From CAIVAT01 sp964455285 (GTDB taxonomy: Bacteria > Bacteroidota > Bacteroidia > Bacteroidales > FEN-979), in NCBI GenBank assembly GCA_964455285.1, contig CAYVVG010000007.1:1-64000 (forward strand): 64,000 nucleotides of DNA, in the 5' to 3' direction. The position numbers were made by a program, and so were the translations under genes. Shown here piece by piece: positions 33,624-42,261 of this stretch; the stretch's first letter is position 1, and every line of letters begins with the position of its first letter. The notes beneath the pieces were generated by a model. It was not told where the DNA came from. It searched no databases and was given only the letters and a program-made list of their open reading frames with translations.

Positions 33624-34505
33624 TCATTCCTTGATAAACTTGATGTTTTTCACCCAACCGGCAGAGATGGCCCGCAACATATAGAATCCGGGTGGGAGGT
33701 CGGCGACCGGTAAGGTCACTTTCTGCTGATAAGCGGGGGGATATTGTTTAACAAGCCTGGTATTCATGTTTAAAACCTGGATGGAAACCGTTTCCGCTCC
33801 CCATGGTAAGTCCAGGTACAGGTAATCCTGAACGGGGTTGGGATATACTACCGGTCCAGCTTCCCGAGTGATCGCAGGATCCACCGGCAGAGCAGGATCT
33901 GAATGGAGCACGATGGTATAGGTAAGGGTGTCCCCGCCGCGGGTCAGTTTGTAATGCAATTCCGTTAATTCATCGCACAATGCAAATCCCGGAATTGTAT
34001 CATGGACGGTGATATTTGAATCCGGTTCGATATCGTAAATGATCGAACGAACGGGATAAAGGTCGGAGCAATGCATCACATTTACATGGCGGGGCCAGCC
34101 ATAGAACCTAAAGTCGATGACGTAATAGGCTAAATGATCATTTACGATAAATAATCCTCCAAAATCTCCGGCTTCCGATCCAAGCAGGGTGCAGGTATTG
34201 TCGGCAATTTTATACAGTGTGTATTCACTGCCGGCCCGGTAATCCACGAAATAGCCGCATGGAGGAATCATCCGGAGCAAGTAGCCCCAATAGGATTCAT
34301 CGGGTTGCGCGCTTTGATGGCTCAGGATTCCCGTCAGATAATGATACAAGACATACCCCGAGCCATGATAGCCGTAACTGTAATTGTCGAAGTGATAATC
34401 GGGATTGATCACCAGCATGCACTCCTTTTCCTGAAAGCCAAGCCTCTGAGCTGAGGTGAAAGAGGCGATCGTCAGAAGGAAAAGAAATACCATAAAAGCC
34501 TTCAT
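33624..34505 (-). CDS. T9SS-exported protein, unknown N-terminal domain
   Basis: 293 residues from the ATG at 34505; an earlier in-frame start would overlap the lipoprotein gene and hide the signal peptide. The signal peptide ends TSAQ (20). The middle is a beta-rich domain of unknown family with many Tyr and His (SYGYHGSGYVLYHYL; SEYTLYKIADNTCTLL). A T9SS sorting domain begins VYPNPVQDYL. It lies 25 bases after the lipoprotein gene and is probably co-transcribed with it. Confidence 0.75.
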   Translation of the reverse strand: MKAFMVFLFLLTIASFTSAQRLGFQEKECMLVINPDYHFDNYSYGYHGSGYVLYHYLTGILSHQSAQPDESYWGYLLRMIPPCGYFVDYRAGSEYTLYKIADNTCTLLGSEAGDFGGLFIVNDHLAYYVIDFRFYGWPRHVNVMHCSDLYPVRSIIYDIEPDSNITVHDTIPGFALCDELTELHYKLTRGGDTLTYTIVLHSDPALPVDPAITREAGPVVYPNPVQDYLYLDLPWGAETVSIQVLNMNTRLVKQYPPAYQQKVTLPVADLPPGFYMLRAISAGWVKNIKFIKE

Positions 34506-34530
34506 AAACAAAAGGTTACATGTGTGTGGT

Positions 34531-35115
34531 TTAGCGCTCCCCGGTCCGGAGGGGCTTTCCGGCTTTGGTCCTGACGGCACAACTTTTCACCTTTAGCTTC
34601 ACCCGGTAATTATCCCAGTCAACCATCACCCAACCGTAATATTGTTTTCCGCCTTTGCTGATCATTAAACCGAGATATTTTGACGTATCGGAAAGGCATC
34701 GATAATAACTCGCCGTTGGAATGTTGAAAAGGAAATAGGTTTCGCTCCTCCATCTGCTGAATGAGGCATCAAATGCGATTCCTGCATCATAGAGGTACAG
34801 AGAATCCCATTTCTTTGGATTTTGATTGGGCAGGGTAACCTGGTTGCCGTTATGTCCGGTACATTCAAATGTGTACCCCCAATCGGAGCCGGAGGGTAAA
34901 ATCACCTCGACCCTGTTGGCTGAAAAACTGAAATCGGTCACACTGTCATGATCCGGATCGATCGTGAAACAGGTGGTATCCTGGATATAGTTGTAACTGA
35001 CCGTGACGTCCGGCTCAAAATCCGTGTAGATGATTTGATCCTGCTCCGGTTGCTGATCCTTTTTGCAGGAAACGGAGAAGACGAGCAACAGAACCAGAAA
35101 CGAGTATCTTTTCAT
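34531..35115 (-). CDS. Lipoprotein of unknown function
   Basis: 194 residues with a lipoprotein signal: a hydrophobic stretch, then the lipobox VFSVSC (Cys17) followed by KKDQQPEQD. The mature domain is beta-rich with several aromatics (YLGLMISKGGKQYYGWVMV) and no known motif. It probably sits in the outer membrane and may be surface-exposed. It is the first gene of a run with the 293-residue T9SS protein. Its promoter has an upstream palindrome and spacer almost identical to that of the 1,722-residue adhesin, suggesting shared control. Confidence 0.8.
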   Translation of the reverse strand: MKRYSFLVLLLVFSVSCKKDQQPEQDQIIYTDFEPDVTVSYNYIQDTTCFTIDPDHDSVTDFSFSANRVEVILPSGSDWGYTFECTGHNGNQVTLPNQNPKKWDSLYLYDAGIAFDASFSRWRSETYFLFNIPTASYYRCLSDTSKYLGLMISKGGKQYYGWVMVDWDNYRVKLKVKSCAVRTKAGKPLRTGER

Positions 35116-35176
35116 ACCCTTGACCGGCGATACAGTCAGAAAGCCTGACGAGTCCTTCGTTAGACTGAAATTCGTG

Positions 35177-35247
35177 TAAAGATAACCCTGATGCCCGGAT
35201 AATGCAAGGGAAAAATTTACACTTTCTTATGCCCGAAAATCGGGCAT
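35177..35247 (-). promoter_or_regulatory. Promoter with upstream palindrome, lipoprotein gene
   Basis: On the minus strand: palindrome ATGCCCGA-3 nt-TCGGGCAT (35229-35247), then GTGTAAA and TTTCCCTTG (TTG at 35207-35205), a 20-base spacer, and TATCTTTA (35184-35177), one mismatch from TAnnTTTG. The same order and spacing occur at 58047-58114 upstream of the 1,722-residue adhesin. Confidence 0.55.
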
Positions 35248-35317
35248 ACTCTGCCCTTATAGATATAATAGATTGGTTCACAATTATATGAAAATATCTA
35301 TCCGCTCTGGAATTCAA

Positions 35318-35408
35318 GCCAGGTGCCCAATGCCAAGTGCCAAGTGCCAGGTGCCAGGTGCCAAGAGCCAAGAGCCAAGAGCCAGGTGCCAAGTGCCAGG
35401 TGCCAGGT
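35318..35408. repeat. 13-copy 7-base tandem repeat (GCCARGT)
   Basis: Thirteen consecutive heptamers, all GCC plus AGGT, AAGT, AAGA or CAAT (GCCAGGT and GCCAAGT dominate). The unit length stays exactly 7 although bases 4-7 vary. Confidence 0.9.
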
Positions 35409-35423
35409 CAGCCGCGAAGCGTT

Positions 35424-35451
35424 CTGTCACCCGTCACCTGTCACGCGTCAC
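35424..35451. repeat. 4-copy 7-base tandem repeat (NYGTCAC)
   Basis: CTGTCAC CCGTCAC CTGTCAC GCGTCAC: four heptamers with a fixed GTCAC core, 15 bases after the GCCARGT array. Confidence 0.85.
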
Positions 35452-35512
35452 CAAAAGTTATCAACACCCCTGTCACCTTTTCCCCTTTCGCCGATTAAGC
35501 GGGAAAAAACCC

Positions 35513-38500
35513 ATGAAAACACTTTTCCTCTTTATCCCGGCCATCGCCGCATGCGTTGCCGTCCGGGGCCAGGTCGCCGCGTGGGACGTGTACGGGCTTT
35601 CATTTCCCGTGACGGCGCCGGCCACCACGTGGAATCCCGGGCTGATCTCCGCCGGCGGGTCCTCCGACCTCACCCGCGGGCCCGGCGCCCCGGCCTCGGG
35701 CGGGGTGAACTCCTTCCGCACGCTGGGGTTCCAGAACAACGGGATCTCGACATCGGCCAACGACTATTTCCAGGTCACCCTGCAGCCCCTGCCGGGCTAC
35801 CGGCTGGCGCTCGCCACGATCGACGCCCGCCTTAACGGCACTTCCACCTTCTTCGCCAGTCCGGGCGTCACCTCGCAATTCGCCTACAGCCTCGACGGCG
35901 TTTCTTTTACCCTGATCGGGAGCCCGGTGCAGACGACCTCGCTCACCCTTCCGCAGATCGACCTTTCGGGCATCACGGACCTTCAGAACATCTACAACGG
36001 CACCACCGTGACGCTGCGGTATTACGCCAGCGGCCAGACCGCCACGGGAGGCTGGGGCTTCTATTCCGGATCGGCAGGCATCAACGGGCTGGCCATCGGC
36101 GGAACGGTCGAAGCAGCTGCGATTACTGCGCCGACCCAACAGGCCACGACGATCGTGTTCTCCAACGTCCAGCAAACCTCCATGACGGTCGCCTGGACGC
36201 CGGGCAACGGGGAGAAGCGGGTGGTCAAGATCAACACGGCCGACAGTTTCACACCGCCCGCCGACGGCACCGACCCCCCGGCCAACCCCGTATACATCGG
36301 TACGGGCGAGCAGGTGATCTACAACTATTCCGGGGCCTCGGTGCCGTCGGTCACCGGGCTCACAGCCGGTACGACCTACTGGTTCCGTGCCTACGAGTAC
36401 AACGGCTCCGGCACGCTGACCCTGTACAACACCTCGTCCGCCTCAGGAAACCCCTCAGCGCAGGCCGCTTCCGCCACCCTGCTGCCCCCGGCGATCGGCG
36501 CTCCTTCGCTCACTCAGCTGACTCCAACCTCGGCCCGGCTCGGCGGATGCATCACCTCCGGCGGGGGGAGTCCGCTGCTGGAAAGGGGTACCGTGTGGAG
36601 CCTTGCCACGCCGGTGACCCTGGCCGATCACCCCATGGCGGAAGGTGGAACCGACACCGGCGCATTCAGCCACCTGCGCGACACCCTGCCGGCCGCGTCG
36701 CTGATCCGGTTCCGGGCATATGCACGCAATCCGGTCGGAGCCTCCCTGACCAGCGAACGCTCCTTTTACACGCCAGCCTTCGAGCCGCCCGCCCAGGTGA
36801 CCGGGTTCGATGCCGTGGCGGCGGGCACCACCGGCATCGAACTTTCCTGGATTCCGGCCGCCGCGGGGGCCGACGGCTACCTGATCCTCATGAAGACCGG
36901 CACTTTCGCCAGTTCCGGGATCCCCTCCGACACCATCGCCTACCTTCCCGGTTCCCCCCTCGGCGACGGGACCGTGGCTGCCGTTGTCACCCCCGGAAAC
37001 GCGTCCTTCGCCTCAATTGCAGGTCTTTCTCCGGGAACCGAGTACACCTTCACGATCTTTCCTTATGCATGGGACGGCATTCATCCGCAAACGATGAATT
37101 ACCTGACCCAGCCCCCGGTGCCTTCAGCGATGGCCGCCACCAACATCCCTTCGGTGATGATCTACCACTGGACCGGGGCGACGGGCACCTCCTGGACCGC
37201 CGCCTCCAACTGGAGCCCGGCACGCAACGTTCCCGCCCCGAATGATAGGCTGATTTTCGACATCGGCGGCGCCTGGACCCTCTCCGACATCCCCGTCCAG
37301 ACCCTCGGGCAGATGAAGATACAATCCAACACCTCGGTCACCCTGCCGGGCACGGCCACGCTTACCCTGGCAGGCGACACGGGCGACGACCTCGTGGTGG
37401 AGGCGGGTTGCCAGCTGAATGCTTCGGGTTCCGGGGCGATCGCCATTTCACTCTCCCCGGGAGCATCGGGCGCGATCGGCGGTGCCATGACCTTTTCGGG
37501 CGGAGGACACCGGCTGCTGGCAGCCTCGGCCGGGGGGATCCGTTTTTTACAGGGAAGCCAGTTCAAGGCGGCTGCCGGTTTCTCGGGCAACCCGTTCGGC
37601 ACCTCCAGCCTGAATTCTGTCGTGTTCGATCCAGGCTCGGTTTACCTGAGCCTTGCCGGAGGCAATCCCTTCGGGGCCACGGCTCCTGCCTCGGTGGTGG
37701 TCTTTCAGCCGGGAAGCCTCTTCCGGATCGACGCCTACGTGGTTCCCTCGTTTGGCGGAAGGACGTACGGCGATTTCGAGATGAACTATGCCGGGCTGAT
37801 CACCGCCACAGGTTCGGCGGCGGTGTCGATCGGGAACTTCACCGCCACGCAGGGGAATTTCTATTTCAACGTCACCGGCAACCCTGGCCATACCATCCGC
37901 GGGAATATCCAGGTGGGACACCTGGGGACCCTTTTCTTCTCCCCGTCATCACCCGGGACGGTCAAGTTCAACGGCACATCCGCCCAGACGATCTCCGGTG
38001 CCGGCTCCCTCATGGCGGGGGTCCATTCCACCCTCCTCGTATCCAACCCGGCCGGCGTCACCCTGAACATGCAGGCGCAGCTCCAGAACCTCACCATCCA
38101 GGCGGGTGCCCGGTTTACCGTTGCTCCGGCGGCAAGGCTCACCGTTTCGGGCGACCTGGTCAACGGGGCTGCCGCCACCGGACTGGTGGTCGAACCTGAC
38201 GGATCGCTGATCCACAGCACCCCGGGAGTGGAAGGAACGGTGAAACGCACCATCGGGGCGGCCGACTGGGGCGACTGGCAGGACGGCTGGCATTTTCTCG
38301 CTTCGCCGGTATCGGGACAGCCTTTCGATACCAGCGGGGGATTTATCGCCACCGGGGCAGGGAACGACTATGATCTGTACACCTGGTCGGAGCAGGACCA
38401 GTTGTGGGTCAACCACAAGAATACAGGCGCCCCCCCGCTTTTCACGACCGTTAACGGCAGCGACCTTTTTGAAACCGGCCGGGGGTATCTGGCTGCCTAC

Positions 38501-39502
38501 CAGCAGGCCGGGGTGAAGGTCTTCAGGGGATTGCTGCATGCGGAAGATGTGGCCATCGGTGGGCTGACCCGGACCGGGGTCCCGGCCGACTACCGGGGCT
38601 GGCACCTGCTGGGTAATCCCTTCCCCTGTGCCCTTGCATGGTACACGGGGTGGGAGGTGGTGAACCTGGGAGGGGTGGCCCAGGTATGGAACGAAGCGGG
38701 CCGCAGTTACACCCCCCGGAATCCCGGCGAGGTCATCCCGGCATGCAACGGGTTTATGGCCGAGGTGACCGGCGGGACCGGCTCGCTGGTCATCCCGGCT
38801 GCCGCAAGGATCTTCGACACCACGAGATGGTTCAAAGCGGAAAAGGTGCCGGTGTTGAAACTGCTTGCGCGGAGTCTCGACGAACCGTCGTTCCAGGAGT
38901 GCCAGTTGCGATTCGATCCGGGATCCGATTCCGGCTATGATCCCTATTCCGACGGAAGGTTCCTGCCAGGTTATGCCCCGAAGCTCTACACGGAGGAAGA
39001 GGGTACAGCCCTGGCCGTGAACACCCGTCCCTTTCCCGAAGAGGATGTCGGGATCCCGCTCCATTTCGAGAAGAACAGGGGGTCCCGGTTCCGGATCGAG
39101 GCGACCTGGACGGGAAAGGCACCGGGGCAGGTGTTCCTCTCCGACCGGGTGACCGGACAGGAGCATGACCTGACGGTGGATCCGGAATATGCCTTTACGT
39201 CGGGCGACGGGGAGGAACCCGGCCGGTTTCTTCTCTCGTTCCGGGGCGGGGATTTGCCCGGGCCGGTGGATCCGGGTCACCGGGTAACGGTCACCGGCCG
39301 GACGATCGTGGCGACGGTGACCGACGACACCCGGGCGGAGGTCTTCTCGCTTTCGGGAGAGCGGCTGGTTCAACGTTACATCACCGGGCCGGGGTCCGGG
39401 CGACTGATTACGGAAGCGCCGGCCGGCTGGTATTTTGTAAAACTTACCTCGGCCGGGAGGACCGGTGTCATCCGGGTGCTGGTTGCGGGGTCACATCTTT
39501 AA
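35513..39502 (+). CDS. Large exported FN3/beta-helix protein with atypical sorting tail
   Basis: 1,329 residues from the ATG at 35513, which begins the signal peptide (ending VRGQ). Residues 21-205 form a jelly-roll-like domain, followed by FN3 or Ig-like domains (about 210-550, with TTIVFSNVQQTSMTVAWTPG as one entry strand), a beta-helix region (about 560-895) and a Trp-rich domain (ADWGDWQDGWHFLASPV). The last 75 residues resemble a T9SS sorting domain (VFSLSGERLVQRY; GWYFVKLTSAGRTGVIRVLV) but no YPNP precedes them. A PID-CTERM-like small gene lies 11 bases downstream. A surface adhesin or binding protein is likely. Confidence 0.82.
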   Translation: MKTLFLFIPAIAACVAVRGQVAAWDVYGLSFPVTAPATTWNPGLISAGGSSDLTRGPGAPASGGVNSFRTLGFQNNGISTSANDYFQVTLQPLPGYRLALATIDARLNGTSTFFASPGVTSQFAYSLDGVSFTLIGSPVQTTSLTLPQIDLSGITDLQNIYNGTTVTLRYYASGQTATGGWGFYSGSAGINGLAIGGTVEAAAITAPTQQATTIVFSNVQQTSMTVAWTPGNGEKRVVKINTADSFTPPADGTDPPANPVYIGTGEQVIYNYSGASVPSVTGLTAGTTYWFRAYEYNGSGTLTLYNTSSASGNPSAQAASATLLPPAIGAPSLTQLTPTSARLGGCITSGGGSPLLERGTVWSLATPVTLADHPMAEGGTDTGAFSHLRDTLPAASLIRFRAYARNPVGASLTSERSFYTPAFEPPAQVTGFDAVAAGTTGIELSWIPAAAGADGYLILMKTGTFASSGIPSDTIAYLPGSPLGDGTVAAVVTPGNASFASIAGLSPGTEYTFTIFPYAWDGIHPQTMNYLTQPPVPSAMAATNIPSVMIYHWTGATGTSWTAASNWSPARNVPAPNDRLIFDIGGAWTLSDIPVQTLGQMKIQSNTSVTLPGTATLTLAGDTGDDLVVEAGCQLNASGSGAIAISLSPGASGAIGGAMTFSGGGHRLLAASAGGIRFLQGSQFKAAAGFSGNPFGTSSLNSVVFDPGSVYLSLAGGNPFGATAPASVVVFQPGSLFRIDAYVVPSFGGRTYGDFEMNYAGLITATGSAAVSIGNFTATQGNFYFNVTGNPGHTIRGNIQVGHLGTLFFSPSSPGTVKFNGTSAQTISGAGSLMAGVHSTLLVSNPAGVTLNMQAQLQNLTIQAGARFTVAPAARLTVSGDLVNGAAATGLVVEPDGSLIHSTPGVEGTVKRTIGAADWGDWQDGWHFLASPVSGQPFDTSGGFIATGAGNDYDLYTWSEQDQLWVNHKNTGAPPLFTTVNGSDLFETGRGYLAAYQQAGVKVFRGLLHAEDVAIGGLTRTGVPADYRGWHLLGNPFPCALAWYTGWEVVNLGGVAQVWNEAGRSYTPRNPGEVIPACNGFMAEVTGGTGSLVIPAAARIFDTTRWFKAEKVPVLKLLARSLDEPSFQECQLRFDPGSDSGYDPYSDGRFLPGYAPKLYTEEEGTALAVNTRPFPEEDVGIPLHFEKNRGSRFRIEATWTGKAPGQVFLSDRVTGQEHDLTVDPEYAFTSGDGEEPGRFLLSFRGGDLPGPVDPGHRVTVTGRTIVATVTDDTRAEVFSLSGERLVQRYITGPGSGRLITEAPAGWYFVKLTSAGRTGVIRVLVAGSHL

Positions 39503-39513
39503 AAAGAATCAGG

Positions 39514-39747
39514 ATGAAAACTAGAAAGATCGTTTTGGGAATAGTGGTACTTCTTTTGGCCGGAACTGCGGTGCCTGCCATGGCCGATCCTCCCTCCGAA
39601 CCTCCTCCCATGCCGGGAAGTCACGGTTCGGGAGGGAATCAGGGTCCTTCCGGGGCCCCGATCGACGGCGGGTTGGGAATTCTCTTCCTGCTGGGAACGG
39701 TGTGGGCGGGAATGCAGATCAGGCAGGAGAGGAAGGAGCGACGGTAG
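39514..39747 (+). CDS. Small exported protein with PID-CTERM-like tail
   Basis: 77 residues. The signal peptide ends PAMADP (about 25). A Pro/Gly/Ser/His-rich linker leads to PIDGGLGILFLLGTVWAGMQI and a basic end RQERKERR: a motif, a hydrophobic span and a positive tail, the layout of a C-terminal sorting signal. This matches what is annotated as PID-CTERM in Bacteroidetes, thought to be processed by an exosortase-like enzyme; none is in the window. It starts 11 bases after the 1,329-residue protein, so the two are co-transcribed. Confidence 0.75.
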   Translation: MKTRKIVLGIVVLLLAGTAVPAMADPPSEPPPMPGSHGSGGNQGPSGAPIDGGLGILFLLGTVWAGMQIRQERKERR

Positions 39748-39820
39748 GGAGTACGGGATGTATCCGATTGATTATCTTTGCAGGGAATTTCGAAGATGAT
39801 CCACCGATAAACCCGATACT

Positions 39821-41737
39821 TTGCCCGAACTGAACCGGCATTCCCGTAAAATTTTCCTGCTGTTAGCGGTTCTCTTATTCCCGGCAGGCCGTATCCTGGC
39901 CGTCATTCCCCCGGGGTATTATAACAATGCGGCCGGGAAGACCGGGGAGGCACTCCAGGTAGCCCTTTACGACATCATCAAGGGGCACACGGTGATCAGT
40001 TATACGCCGGGTGTATGGAATGCATTTTATTCGACCGATAAAAAAGCCAACGGCAAGGTGTGGGACATGTACACCGACATTCCCGGGGGCACCCCGGTGT
40101 ACGAATATGATTTCGGTTCCGATCAATGCGGATCGGGCGGGGGAGGCACCGAGGGGGATTGCTACAGCCGGGAACACTCCTTCCCCAAGAGCTGGTTCAA
40201 CGACGACCCGCCGATGAACACCGATCTTCATCATATTTTCCCGACCGACCAGTACGTGAACAACATGCACAGCAACTATCCCTTTGCCGAGGTGGCGACG
40301 GCCACCGCCACCTCTTCCAACGGCAGCAAGAAGGGAACCTGTGCCACCCCGGGTTACTCGGGTGTCGTCTTCGAGCCGATCGACGAATACAAGGGCGATT
40401 TCTCCCGGGCTTACTTTTACATGGCCACCCGGTACGAGAATGTCATCGCCACCTGGTACGCCTACGATCCGATCGCCAATGCCGTGCTCGACGGAACCTC
40501 TTACCCTGCGTTTGAGACCTGGTACAGGGACCTTCTTCTGTCCTGGCATCAGCAGGACCCCGTATCGGCCAAGGAGATCGCACGCAACGACTCCATCTGG
40601 GAGATCCAGGGGAACCGGAATCCCTTCATCGATCACCCCGAATATGTGGCGGCGGTGTGGATGCCGTCGGGAACCTTACCCGAACCGTCGAACCATGTCA
40701 CCGGATTTGCAGCCGCTCCCGGAACTCCTCCCTACAGCGCCATCAATCTGACCTGGACGGATGCCACCGGAACCGTCGTTCCGGGAGGATACCTGGTGCG
40801 GGGCAGTGCGGTGGGATATTCTTCGATCGTACCCCCGGTCGACGGCATGCCGGTCTCCAACGGCGCATTGGATAAAAATGTGGGGGTGGGGGTCCAGGAA
40901 TGCGCATTTACCGGATTGCTTGCTGATACGACCTACTATTTCAAGATATTTCCTTACACCAATGCCGGGACCGCGATCGATTACAAGACCGACGGTATTG
41001 TTCCGGCCGCCAGCCAGGCAACCAGCAGCGGGACCAGCGTGCTGCAGCCCAACGATATCGCCATTATCGAAGTGGCTTCGCTGACCACCGACAAGCTGTC
41101 GTTCGTAGTGCTGAACCAGTTGAATGCCGGCACGCAGATCCATTTTACCGACAACGGGTACACAAGCTCTACCGCCGTTTACACCAACGAAGGTTCCATC
41201 AGCTGGACCGCGCCTGCGGTGATCACGCCAGGAACGGTAATATCGTGGTATTACGGGATGAATGTCACAGGAACAGGATGGAGCACGGGTACTCCGGGTT
41301 CGTTCGCCTTAAGTACCAGCGGCGACCAGGTTTTTGCCTACCAGGGAACCTGGGGATCCGGCCACACCGTGATCTGCGGCGTGAATTTCGGAAACACGGG
41401 GTGGATCACTTCCGGTACCACCAACTCCAACACCTCCTATTTCCCGGCTGCCCTCACCGGCGAAGTCAATGCGCTTACCTTTCCGGAAAAGAACGGGTAT
41501 TATAACCTGATCAGCACGGCCACCCCCGGGGCGCTCGGCAGCCTGGCCGCCAACTCCCTCAACTGGACCCGGAGTGCCCTGACACTGGCTACCCCGGCCT
41601 GGGCGTTCAGCGTGGGCATCGTCACCCATATCGACCTGGATGCAACGGTCTTCAATATGGAGGTGGGAACCGAAGAGATCCTTGCTGTTGACGAAGGAGT
41701 TTCATTTACGGTAACGGGGGATCTGACGATCCACTAA
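39821..41737 (+). CDS. Secreted endonuclease I (His-Me finger) with FN3 and lamin-tail-like domains, no T9SS tail
   Basis: 638 residues. TTG is the only usable start: the in-frame ATG upstream is followed by a stop, and the signal peptide (FLLLAVLLFPAGRILA) begins right after. The endonuclease I domain spans about 25-285, with SREHSFPKSWF carrying the general-base His and TDLHHIFPTDQYVNNMHSN the metal site; it is a non-specific DNase/RNase family. An FN3 domain (about 290-400) and a lamin-tail-like segment follow. The protein stops abruptly after GVSFTVTGDLTIH, where homologues normally go on to a sorting domain, so it may be 3'-truncated. Its last 4 bases overlap the convergent receiver gene. 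Confidence 0.87.
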   Translation: MPELNRHSRKIFLLLAVLLFPAGRILAVIPPGYYNNAAGKTGEALQVALYDIIKGHTVISYTPGVWNAFYSTDKKANGKVWDMYTDIPGGTPVYEYDFGSDQCGSGGGGTEGDCYSREHSFPKSWFNDDPPMNTDLHHIFPTDQYVNNMHSNYPFAEVATATATSSNGSKKGTCATPGYSGVVFEPIDEYKGDFSRAYFYMATRYENVIATWYAYDPIANAVLDGTSYPAFETWYRDLLLSWHQQDPVSAKEIARNDSIWEIQGNRNPFIDHPEYVAAVWMPSGTLPEPSNHVTGFAAAPGTPPYSAINLTWTDATGTVVPGGYLVRGSAVGYSSIVPPVDGMPVSNGALDKNVGVGVQECAFTGLLADTTYYFKIFPYTNAGTAIDYKTDGIVPAASQATSSGTSVLQPNDIAIIEVASLTTDKLSFVVLNQLNAGTQIHFTDNGYTSSTAVYTNEGSISWTAPAVITPGTVISWYYGMNVTGTGWSTGTPGSFALSTSGDQVFAYQGTWGSGHTVICGVNFGNTGWITSGTTNSNTSYFPAALTGEVNALTFPEKNGYYNLISTATPGALGSLAANSLNWTRSALTLATPAWAFSVGIVTHIDLDATVFNMEVGTEEILAVDEGVSFTVTGDLTIH

Positions 41738-42189
41738 GCCGTACGGGAGAGCTGCCCTCTTTTTTCGAGTTCCAGCAGGCAGTTGTTCAGCTCATCTTCA
41801 ATTTTTTTCCGGTTGATGGCCAGCCGGATGCTGACCAGCGCCTGGTGAATGTCGAAAGGCTTGATCAGGAATGCGTGGGGGTTGGTCTCAAAAGCCTCCT
41901 CAAAGACATCGAGCTGGCTCATGCCCGTCAGGAATACCAGGGTAAAATTGAAATCCTGCCGGAGGATCCGGGCGGCTTCGATCCCGTTCATTTTACCGGC
42001 CAGGGAGATATCCATCAGGATGATCTGAGGGAGATCTTCGGGACGCCCGATCGACCGGATGAATTCGATGCCCTCTTCCGCTTTCCGGAACAACGCGATC
42101 ACTTCATAGCCGTGTTTCTGGATCTGCTGTTTCAGGTCGGTGGCGAGGAGGAATTCATCCTCGAAAATGATGATCTTCTGCGAAACCAT
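41734..42189 (-). CDS. Stand-alone response regulator receiver protein
   Basis: 151 residues, one CheY-like receiver domain plus a short helical tail. The acidic pair is Glu10/Asp11, phospho-acceptor Asp60 (IILMDISL), Thr88 (FLTG) and Lys110 (IKPF). No output domain is fused, so it should act through protein contact. The promoter TATATTTG lies 16 bases before the ATG. No partner kinase is adjacent. It lies 72 bases after rhaD, with its own promoter, and converges on the endonuclease gene. Confidence 0.88.
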   Translation of the reverse strand: MVSQKIIIFEDEFLLATDLKQQIQKHGYEVIALFRKAEEGIEFIRSIGRPEDLPQIILMDISLAGKMNGIEAARILRQDFNFTLVFLTGMSQLDVFEEAFETNPHAFLIKPFDIHQALVSIRLAINRKKIEDELNNCLLELEKRGQLSRTA

Positions 42190-42204
42190 ACAACACCTTT
42201 ACGG

Positions 42205-42236
42205 CAAATATACGAAGAAATAATGCATAGTCAAGC
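42205..42236 (-). promoter_or_regulatory. Promoter of the receiver-domain gene
   Basis: TTG at 42236-42234, 21-base spacer, TATATTTG at 42212-42205, then ATG at 42189. The short distance from -7 box to ATG predicts a very short leader. Confidence 0.55.
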
Positions 42237-42261
42237 AGAACGATCCTCTTCCTTTCCCGGT

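Larger units (their letters stand above)
35248..35512. other. Leader region upstream of the FN3 protein gene, mostly repeats
   Basis: It holds two heptamer arrays (35318-35408 and 35424-35451). The open frame is uninterrupted through them, so a naive gene call starts at 35273, but the repeat-encoded peptide is not protein-like. No -7 consensus is obvious. Confidence 0.5.

Noticed and set aside
35318..35451. Possible CRISPR array
   Set aside because: Units are 7 bases with no spacers, and no cas genes are present.
37949..39373. 474-codon open frame antisense to the FN3 protein
   Set aside because: Same reasoning: the sense strand has signal peptide, domains and a sorting-like tail.
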